From: Kitagawia praeruptora
Taxonomy: Eukaryota > Streptophyta > Magnoliopsida > Apiales > Apiaceae
NCBI GenBank assembly: GCA_037693485.1
Contig: CM075354.1
Coordinates: 156,389,501-156,453,500 of the forward strand
Direction of reading: 5' to 3'
DNA length: 64,000 nt
Part shown: positions 48,401-57,515 of the stretch, one piece after another
How positions within the stretch are numbered: the stretch's first letter is position 1
Layout of the letters: every line of letters begins with the position of its first letter
The notes under the pieces: generated by a model
What the model saw: only the letters and a program-made list of their open reading frames with translations
Told to the model about the DNA's origin: nothing
The model's database searches: none
Position numbers and translations under genes: made by a program

Positions 48401-50225
48401 TATAATATAATGTCGGGATGAACCAGAATCAACGACAAGAGATAACTTTTAAGTACTTAAGTTATCTCATCTTTGAAAAAGTACTTAAGTTATCTCATCT
48501 TTGAAAAGAGTAGCTTAATAATGAGCCACTGGATCAACTGCCTTCTTGTAAGTGTAATTCTTAGCCACTAATAAATAGACTACTAAATTTACCACACTTA
48601 ACACAGCCAACAACCAAAAGAAGTAATCCAAATGACCATAATTCAAATTATCAGGAATCCACCCTTCACCACCATTTCTTGTGCTCACATCAGTCACAAT
48701 GTTGACAAGTAATGTGCTCAAATAATTCCCCAGGGCCGCTGTCGTTAACGACAATGCTGAGCACAAGCTCCTCATGGCATCAGGAGCCTGTTCATAAAAA
48801 AACTCGAGTTGTCCGATAAATGTAAATACTTCAGCACATCCAATAATGAAATATTGTGGGACTTGCCAGAAAATGGACATTGGAATGTGCTGGAGTTCAT
48901 AGTAGTTGTGCTTCTGCACCATTTTTAGTCTCATTAGCTCTAGTGTTCCAGCACATAGCATTGCGAAAATTGAAATAACTAGTCCTATTCCTATCCGTTG
49001 TAGCTGCGAAAAACCATTTCTGTGACCCGTGATTTGTTTGGCGAAAGGGATGATTACACGGTCGTACACCAGAACCCAAAATATGACGCTGATAATGTCG
49101 AAAAGGGAAAGTGAGGCTGGTGGAATCTGGAATGAACTGCCCATGTGAAGGTCCATTGTATTTCCTTGAAGAACAAATAATGTGCCCATTTGACTGTATG
49201 CAGCATTAAAGATGATGCTTGTCGCCCATATGGGCAGCAAGCCTATAATACACTTGAGTTCTTCAATTTGTGTAACAGTGCAGAGTCTCCATGGACTGAT
49301 CGAATCCTTAATTTTATCTGATTGAATCACTACGGCTGCCTTGTCAAAAAAACTGGAACCAGAGTTCAAGTCAGCAAATTATGCTGGCAGTTTTTTTTTC
49401 TTTGCCAAGACTTCAAGAACTTAAACATTGCATTGTGTGTGAACTTAAACTGGAACCAGAGTTCAAGTCAGCAAATTATGCTGGCAGTTTTTTTATTATA
49501 GTGGCATGTTTGTACTCGAATTTACATTGCATTGTGTGTGATCTTACCTCAACTTGTTAGTATGATCAAGTTTCCGGCTTCCTTTAACAGATTCTTCCTC
49601 TGCAGTCGTCTCATAAAGCAAAGACTTGTTTTTAGGCACTTCAACACGTGATTTTCTGACGGATGCAACAATTACCTGAAAGATCCGAGTAAACGGACTT
49701 CCACCAGGCCTCACATTGCGATACAAACGCGTGCCTGAAAAGAAGCTCACGACAGCAACAGCCATAGCAACAGCAGGAATGCAAAAACCCCAACTCCAGC
49801 TCACATTTGTTTGTATCCAAACAAGCACTGATGCAGAAACAAGTGCACCAATGTTAATTGAAAGATAAAACCAGTTAAAAAACGAACTCTTGCTTTTTTC
49901 CTCAGACTCATCCGAATCATCAAACTGGTCTGCCCCATAAGATGACACACAAGGCTCAATGCCTCCTGCACCAAGAGCTACAAGGTAAAGTCCTACGTAG
50001 AAAACTGTGATTTGCATGCTGGTCGGATGATAAACATGCTTGTCATTACATAAGGGTTTCAGTCCATGGACGGATGCTGATAATGCCAGTATTGCCATCC
50101 CCTGTAATATTATGTCCAATTTGTGATACAAACAACATAATAGATATTTATAATATTATAATAAACTGAGAGTGAGGATGTCATACGAAAACGTAGACAA
50201 TTAAAAAGGCAGCAATTGTCCAGTA

Positions 50226-50656
50226 CTCCCTCCGTCTCTTTTTACTTTGCCCGTTTGACTAAAAACACGGGTTTTAAGAAAAATTGGGTATTGAATATTA
50301 TTTGTAAGAAGTAGTGGGTATTGAATATTATTTTTAAAGAGTAGTGGGTATTGAATATTATTTTTTTGGAGTAGTGGGTGGAGTAGTGGGTATTGAATAT
50401 TATTTTTAAGGAGTAGTGGGTGGAATAGTAGGTATTGAATATTGTTTTTTTGGAGTAGTGGGTGGAATAGTGGGTGTTGAATATTATTTGTAATGATTAG
50501 TGGGTGGAGTAGTGGGTATTGAATATTATTTTTAAGGAGTAGTGGGTGGAGTAGTGGGTATTGAATATTATTGTTTATGGCTTAAAATAGAAAGGGGAAA
50601 AGTATTTTGATAGTCCCGATTTAGTAAATGGGAAATGTTTTTAGAGACAGAGGGAG
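50226..50656. mobile_element. Stowaway-type MITE inside exon 2 of NPF8 copy C
   Basis: Ends CTCCCTCCGTCTC and (other strand) CTCCCTCTGTCTC, flanked by TA (50224-50225 and 50657-50658). The paralogue has one TA at 19996-19997. The outer 80 or so bases match the ends of the mariner-like element at 9448-11576. The middle is a minisatellite of GGAGTAGTGGGTATTGAATA variants. Confidence 0.92.
50290..50575. repeat. Minisatellite in the MITE
   Basis: About eight imperfect copies of a unit of roughly 27-45 bp built from GTAGTGGGTGGAGTAGTGGG and TATTGAATATTATTTTTAAG. Confidence 0.75.
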
Positions 50657-51409
50657 TATCGACCAAGGTAAGAATCAGCAAGAAAGGCACCAAGTAGTGG
50701 TGTGACAGAACATGTACCGGACAAGTTGGTGACAGTATTAACTGCAGCAACATTACTTTGATTTAATTGGAACTTAAGATAATTAACTAAATTCATGTTG
50801 ATCCCATAGTATGCCAATCTTTCACAGCATTCGGTCCCTGTTTAAAAATTAAATTGTCAGATACTTGCTACACAAAACTATACTGTAACCTAACGCCTTA
50901 GAAGATACTAATCCGACATAGATGTGATGCACATATTAAGTTTTACTAACACCTTGAGGTAGAAGAGCTGGTAAAGTGCTCTTTGTATATGCCAGATACA
51001 GTAAGAAAAGTGATAAAAAAGAAAGAGGAAGAATATTAACCTAGGATGTAAGGACATGCTTTCCAGGTTCCAGTTTTGTTTCCGATAGCAGGGTTGTTAC
51101 GATAATCAGTACATACATCTTCTACTTCTGCTAAAGCCACATAAGCAGCCATTGCTTGTATCAGAATATTTTTACTTCAAAGAGAGATGATTATTGATCA
51201 ATATCAGATTATGCTTGGTAGAATATTCTGCATATTGGAATTATTCCTTCAATAAATAGACCACTCTTGTGCTTGTGAGGCTGTAAACAGAGACTTGTTC
51301 TGCTTCACTCAAATGCTCCCATGATTGCATAAGAATGTACATGAGTTTACTTTTTGCTTTATGCCTGACACTGTGGTCCACTAATATATCGAGATCGAAT
51401 TTGTCGAGA

Positions 51410-52065
51410 ATGAAATGCTCGGGGATTTATATTAATTAATTATTAATTTTTTATTTAATCAAATATTTATAAAATTATAAAAAGAATTATGTCATTTGCA
51501 TAAAAAATTTAGGCGATTAACAAACTATAAAATTGTTTAATAGAAGTGCATGGAAACACGTTTCAGTTGTTTTCATTGAAAAATATTTAAGATAATTGAT
51601 CGTAATCATTTTTCATTCTAAGTTATAATAAAAAATTGCTAATACAATATAAGAATTATAATAATAATAAGATTTCAATTTTATTATGTTTTTTTTAAAA
51701 AATAACATATAATCGCAAGAAAGATTGTTCTAGAGTACTGTATAGAAACATGTTCTAGTTGTTATCCTTGAAAAATCATTCGGAGAATTGATCGTATTAT
51801 TTTTTGATTCTAAATTATGATAAAAAAAATTGTATTATAATTATAATAGGATTTCAATTTTATTATTTTCTTAAAAAATAATATAGAATTATAAGGGAAA
51901 TATGATTGTAGGGGTGATACTACTAATTTTTTTATTTAAAGTTGTAATAAAAAAATTATTATTATAATAGGATTTTTATTTTATTAAAAAAACAACATAA
52001 AAATCGAATTATAATAAAAATAGGATTGTAGGGGTGAAACCAAAATATAGTGAAACCAAAAAGTG
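51410..52065. mobile_element. Truncated relative of the Helitron at 34178-35512
   Basis: From GGGGATTTATATTAATTAAT onwards it follows the 34200-34900 sequence: AGAAGTGCATGGAAACACGT, GTTCTAGAGTA and AATTGATCGTATTATTTTTT words in the same order. The hairpin/CTAG end is absent, and the far end is replaced by the ATCCGGAT-motif repeat. Confidence 0.6.
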
Positions 52066-53057
52066 ATATCGGTGTCAACCGGATAAAACGGACACGGATA
52101 CTGCCATATCCGGATCCGAAAATTTTTGACCATATCCGAATTCGTATCTGGATCCGAAAATATTCTGAAAATCATTTCCGAATCCGAATCCGGCGGAGGT
52201 TATCCGAATCCTATCCGGATCCGAAATCATGTTTTTTTCTCAAAATGTTTGCGTGCACGGGGAGTTGAACCTGGGGCACCCCCGAGCCTTATGGAACATC
52301 ACAACCAGCTAAGTTACAAGATTCTTGTGTTGAGAAGGGAAATAATTAAAGATAAGTTAAGTTTAAACATATCTTTGAAGTTTGAATTTGATAGTAATTT
52401 ATTAAAATCTCCAACCAAATTAATTTTTAATTTTCTGAAAATTTGGAATATCATCATATTATATATATATTGACATCCGTACGGTTGGATCGTTCAATCT
52501 TTTTTAAAAAAAATAGAAACAATAATCTGTGACAAAGCACTAGTTACGAGTCATATGAAAATAGTAGTGATTTACTAAGATTTCCAATCAAATTTTTTTT
52601 TTTCAAAAACATTGGGAATATCATTATATTAGATATACGGTTGGATCGTTCAAAAATACTTTTTAAAAAATAGAAACAATAATCCGTGACAAAGCACTAG
52701 TTACGAGTCATATTGAAAATAGTAGTGATCTACTAAAATCTCCAATCAAATTAATTTTTTATTTTCTGAAACTTTGAGAATATCATTATATTAATATATA
52801 TTGACATCCGAATATTCGAATTTTGAGATTTTTAAAAAAATCCGAATATCTCTGAAAATCCGAAAATTCGAATATCCGAATCGTTTTAAAATTAAAAAAT
52901 AACTATTTTTTTCCATTCAAACATAGTAAAATAGAATAAATAATATATTATATTATAAATATTAAATTATTTATTCTAAAAAGTAAATATTATATATATT
53001 TATAATATTTACTTTTTAGAATATATAATTTATAATTAATAATTTAGTATTTATAAT

Positions 53058-53090
<33 letters not shown>

Positions 53091-53269
53091 CAATTTTCGG
53101 ATATCGGATATTTCGAATACGGATGTGCCTATATCCGTATCCGCTATTTTCGGATACGAATTCGGATACGAATAATATCCGTTTTCTTTCGAATACGAAT
53201 ATTATCCGTTTTTTTCGAATTCGGTATCGAATTTTTCGGTCGGATATCGAATTTTTTTGACAGCCCTAC
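52066..53269. mobile_element. hAT-like element with ATCCGGAT/ATCCGAAT-motif arrays, one end degenerate
   Basis: The right end (other strand) is TAGGGCTGTCAAAAAAATTC. The left end has only GGTGTCAACCGG. Both subterminal zones are full of ATCCG, TCGGAT and GGATCCGAA words. The core carries 2-3 inverted copies of the 175 bp unit seen at 46593-47130, a tRNA-like relic (52255-52320) and an (AT)n run at 53062-53089. No target duplication is found. Confidence 0.6.
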
Positions 53270-53386
53270 GTATAGGTTACTTACTTACTAGTATTACATA
53301 AACAAACAACGAAACTCAATAGTTTAGGGTCTACTTTGATTTTAGTATTATCTTCTTCGTAAACTCGACAAAAGTTTCATGACTAC

Positions 53387-54273
53387 TGTTGTGAGGGAAA
53401 TTTGGTACAACACTTCTTGGAGGTAGTTGCGGGAAGAACGGAGAATCGCGTAGAAATCGGCGTGAAGACAGGTTCGTACGCCGACTGCCAGGGTTCAACT
53501 GCCTTGAACCGAGGGGGAATTGTGGCTGTTTTTGGACTGAATTTGCAAGGTCTCCGGGCAATTATGACTGAGTAAATCCTACTCAATCGAAGAAGATGCC
53601 CAGAACTGTGTTAGAGGTGTGTATAATTGTGTCTAACTCTTGCAAATGGCCTACATACCCTTATATTTATAAGGGATCAAGTCCAATGTAGTTCTTGATG
53701 ATTGAGCCACGATTTGATAAGCTTTATCCTCCATAACTGAACTGATTCCATGAATTATCCCAGCTGCCATGATTATCCAGTAGTTACTCTTTTATAAACC
53801 CATAGTTATCTCCATAAAATATATGATTTTCCATCATATATCTTCATCCATGTATATATAATGATTATCTAGGTTAACAGATGTTATTTACCTGCTCCTG
53901 ATGTCCAGGACTTATCCCTAAGTCAGTTAGGGGCGTCCCTTATCCATTCCCCTATAATTTAGGAAGCTGCAGAGCTGCCTTTTGTATATCGTCAGGGTAC
54001 GTGCACATACCCCTGCCTAGAGGCTTACCACTTGAATGAACCCCTGTCAAGCCTCCGCACAGTAGTACCTCCATCTGGGGTTCAGACACCTGAACCCCTG
54101 CATGAATGAACCCCGAACCAGATGCCAGAATCTTCTTCTTTCAGTATATTTCCAAGGCATATTGGACCCATGCATCCATGCCTGACCTATCATGTTCTTC
54201 CATATCCACACAGATTGGGCCTATAACCTTAATGGGCCTTAAATCAAGCCCATGGCGAATTTTGGGCACAACA
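53387..54273 (-). repeat. LTR, left copy (3' LTR by orientation)
   Basis: 887 bp, TGTTGTGAGG to GGGCACAACA on the plus strand. Same length as the right copy and no difference seen on reading. Confidence 0.9.
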
Positions 54274-56171
54274 ACTACCCCCCGGTTCCTTGTAGCCAGT
54301 GAATGCAAAAGGAACCAAAATAAATCGAGGCCCAATCCTTCCTTATCTTCCACAGAGAAATACATAGCTTCCACATCATGCTTCCAAGCTTACATGAGCT
54401 AACTCGGCGTAAGAAACAGGAAACATAATGCTTCCACATATGTACCCCATCTGAATCCTTAAATGAACTCCTTCCACATACCTTAGACTATGCATAACGT
54501 TCCAGTTCCAATCATGAGCTTTTTATCTTTATCACCTGAACCTACCAGCTTCCAACCTCCTTCCTTGAAAACCATAGCCTGACTTCTTGATATATTTATT
54601 TTCCTTGTGAGGTTGGCCTCCATGTGTGAATCCTTGTGGGTGAAGCCATGAAGCTTCCGTTGTTGCATATAGGCTTCAACCTTCCAGAACCCTGTGCTAC
54701 CAAGACAACTAGAAAAAGTGATTAGTAACATGAGCTAAGTAGCTCACATATATAATGCACATAGCGCATAGATATATAATGCATAGAAGCAAATATGATT
54801 ATGCGAATGCATATGATTTTGTATAAATAAACCCATTACTGCCTTCACACTCAAGTAGAACCTTGGCGAACGCACTCCTCAAGACATATGCCACAATATT
54901 TAGAGATTTTCATGAAACCATCACAATGGACCTCCCAAGATATTGCTAAGTATTTGGAGGACTTCTCCAATGATGCCCAGTGTTGTGGGACTTCTCCAAA
55001 CTGTTCCCATAAACCATGGGACTTTGCCAAACCAGGCCCATAAACTATGGGGCTTCTCCCACGTGAACCTATAATCCATATGATGCAGATGATCTTATAT
55101 GCGTACCCCAAGAGGGACCAAGGTAAGGTTATAAAAACCTCCTCAATTGTAACTATGTCTTTCCAAGTGGTTACGTTATGAGGCATATAGTATGCCCAAG
55201 TACCTATCAGCCAGCAAGTTTGAAAATAATTTTGAAACTCATGCATAATGTAAGTAAATATATGCCATGATGACCCTTTGTGTATAAATCCATGCAAGTG
55301 TGAAATCATGTGATACACACATCCAGATGAACATGGGTTAATGTGTGATAGAAGATAATGATCCATTTGAAAAGATGAACTTCACAATGATGTTTTTGGT
55401 TAGATGCTATATAAATTTCCTTGTATGCATAGAAAACATGTGTGATAGAGAATATGTAAAAGAATGAAAGTAGAACTTATCTCTTCTTTTAGCAAGTCAG
55501 TCCAAGTCAGGGTTCAACCATTGAACCCATAAGGTTGGGGATACCACCCTTTGAGCTTAAGATGAGGACCTCATTCCATTATGTAAGCCCTTCCATGGTG
55601 AGATGTTGAATTACCCCCCGAGGACTAGATTTCCTTCCCGCACGATATGTAAGTCTACCTCCGCTTGAATCCTTGAATCTTTGTCCGTGCACACGCCATG
55701 TGTAAAGTAGACTGCTTAGGGGTACGTACAAGTCCTAGGGGTTCACCCAGTTGTACCCTTGAATGTTTTATAAATATCGAGGCTTCACGCAATAGCTTTA
55801 ACTTGTATATATTTGCTCACCACTGCCTGTCAAGGGTTCACGTGGGCTCACCACACTACCTGTGAAGGGTTTACGTGGGCATAAGATTGATAGGAGCTTT
55901 GCTCACCTAGGATACCTAGGGTCAATGCGAACCCGAAAAGAAGGTTCCACTACCTATTGAAGGTTCATGTGGACCTAGCCGCACTACCTGCGGAGGGCTT
56001 GAAGATAATATGAGCATTGTTGCGTACTCATAATGTAAATAATAAGAGGATACCACCACCTGTTAAGGGTTCACGTGGGCCTGACCACACTACCTATCAA
56101 GGGTTTACGTGGGCTTTAAGTTGATGGGAGTTTCGCTTGCCTAGTGTCCCTAGGATCGACGCGAACCCATG

Positions 56172-56224
56172 ACATGCATAATCCATACATGTTAAAACCT
56201 ACTCATGCATAATCCATACATGAG
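56172..56224 (-). repeat. Two outlying hairpins of the GGATT-loop family
   Basis: Arms ACATGCAT and ATACATGT (56172-56192) and arms CTCATGCAT and ATACATGAG (56202-56224) enclose the loop AATCC (plus strand). They belong to the array at 57154-57515. Confidence 0.85.
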
Positions 56225-57153
56225 AAATCCAATCCATGAGATCCAAATCCAAATCCAAATCCAATCCAAGTCCAAGTCCAATCTAAATCCAATCCAGATC
56301 CAAATCCAATCCAGATCCATACTCCTAGAGGAAGCTCGTATCTAGTAGGTCCATACGCGTACTACCCCCTAGAGTTCTCTTGCGTAACCTATCTCATAGT
56401 AAAGAACTAGGTTCACGTAAATAATAACACATGAACACACAAAGAAGGCATGCGAACATAAGACATGAAGCACATAAGTACATATAGCACACAAAGCATA
56501 TAAGTACACATAGTCATTCACAGCAGTTAAGCAAATAAAGGCAAAGATAAAGTGATCATAGTTTTAATCAAGTCATAAAAATTATTTCACAGATAAGCGC
56601 TCATATCTTACCCCCGGGCTTCCACTAATATAAGATAGAACCTCTTACCGACTGAACCCCTAATCCTAGACCGGTCTTCGGGATCAGACCTAGAGTTCAT
56701 GAAGAATTCCTATTAACGAGGTTCCATCATATGAGTTTCCCTCGACCAGGTTCCATCCTCGGAGATTCCCTCAACGAGGTTAATTTCCTCACGATGTTAG
56801 TTCCTATCAATGTTAGTTTCCAAGAGTTGAACTTCACTTACCCAGTTTCCCTGGGGTCGTGGTGAAGCTGTTTGCCAATCCAATGTGATATCCTCACACC
56901 GCTAAAGTCCTTAGCGTTCTAACCTCACTCACCCAGTTTCCCTGGGGTCGTGGCGAAGCCGTTTGTCAATTTGTGTGTAGATTCCACAGCTGTAAATGAG
57001 TCCCGAAACGGGGTTGGTTATCCACCAACGTGATTACACGGAAGTTTACCGGCGTTACGCCTGGTCAGGGTTCAAACGAGTGAACCTCCAATATGGGGGA
57101 ACTTTATTGGCCTAGTGTCCCTAGGTCCAGCCTGCCTTGGGGTTCCAACCCAT

Positions 57154-57515
57154 TCACACGTAATCCACATGTGATGCATGTATAATCCATACATGTTCCT
57201 GCCTTGATTCATGTATAATCCATACATGTGCCTGCCTTGATTCATGTATAATCCATACATGTGCCTGCCTTGATTCATGTATAATCCATACATGTTCCAT
57301 ATAGTCCGTGTAATCAATTAGCACATAATCCATGTGCTTCTAATCCTGCCTTGCGCACGTAATCCACATGCGATTCATGTATAATCCATACATGTTCCTT
57401 TAGCATATAATCCATATGCTATAAATCCTGCTCATGCATAATCCATACATGAGAAATCCTCTCCATGCATAATCCATACATGGTAATTCAAGCTCATGCA
57501 TAATCCATACATGAG
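57154..57515 (-). repeat. Array of twelve hairpins with constant loop and covarying stems
   Basis: Hairpins at 57154, 57177, 57210, 57243, 57276, 57320, 57354, 57376, 57401, 57431, 57463 and 57493. On the plus strand each has loop AATCC (GGATT on the sense, minus strand). Left arms include CATGTAT (five times), AGCACAT, TAGCATAT, CGCACGT, TCACACGT, CTCATGCAT and CCATGCAT, each with the matching right arm. Where pairing is not Watson-Crick, it is always one C/A position on the plus strand, i.e. G-U in a minus-strand RNA. Three units lie in a 33 bp tandem repeat at 57199-57296. Confidence 0.9.

Larger units (their letters stand above)
48515..51152 (-). pseudogene. NPF8 transporter, copy C, disrupted by a MITE in exon 2
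   Basis: Exons 51041-51152, 50187-50837, 49548-50101 and 48515-49352 follow the same splice pattern as copy A. If the MITE (50226-50656) and its extra TA are ignored, the reading is open for 573 residues, from MAAYVALAEV to KAVDPVAHY, with ECCER, FNWFYLSINIG and EFFYEQAPDAMRSLCSAL intact. The 433 bp gain adds in-frame stops and shifts the frame, so no normal protein is made unless the MITE is removed from the RNA. A duplication of about 96 bp just upstream of exon 4 repeats the splice acceptor (49448). The loss looks recent, because the rest has no other break. Confidence 0.9.
45862..51160. repeat. Segmental duplicate C (paralogous to 11688-20275)
   Basis: Collinear with segment B apart from insertions and one small inversion (about 46040-46150, where the sequence matching B runs backwards). 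It lacks the insertions at 15072, 16980 and 17648 of segment B, and has its own at 46413, 47851 and 50226. Confidence 0.85.

Noticed and set aside
52066..53269. An 8 bp target duplication for the ATCCGGAT element
   Set aside because: Flanks CGTATAGG on the right and AAAGTGAT-type on the left do not match. The left end is degenerate.
54851..55366. 171-residue minus-strand open frame in the LARD
   Set aside because: No domain, built partly from a 34 bp tandem repeat, and no start context. Most likely chance.
57072..57317. Minus-strand open frame with repeated MYGLYMNQGR units
   Set aside because: It is only the translation of the 33 bp hairpin repeats and has no support as a protein.
57154..57515. 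CRISPR-like array of short repeats
   Set aside because: The repeats are hairpins with varied stems and irregular spacing inside a plant LTR element. There are no uniform spacers and no cas genes.
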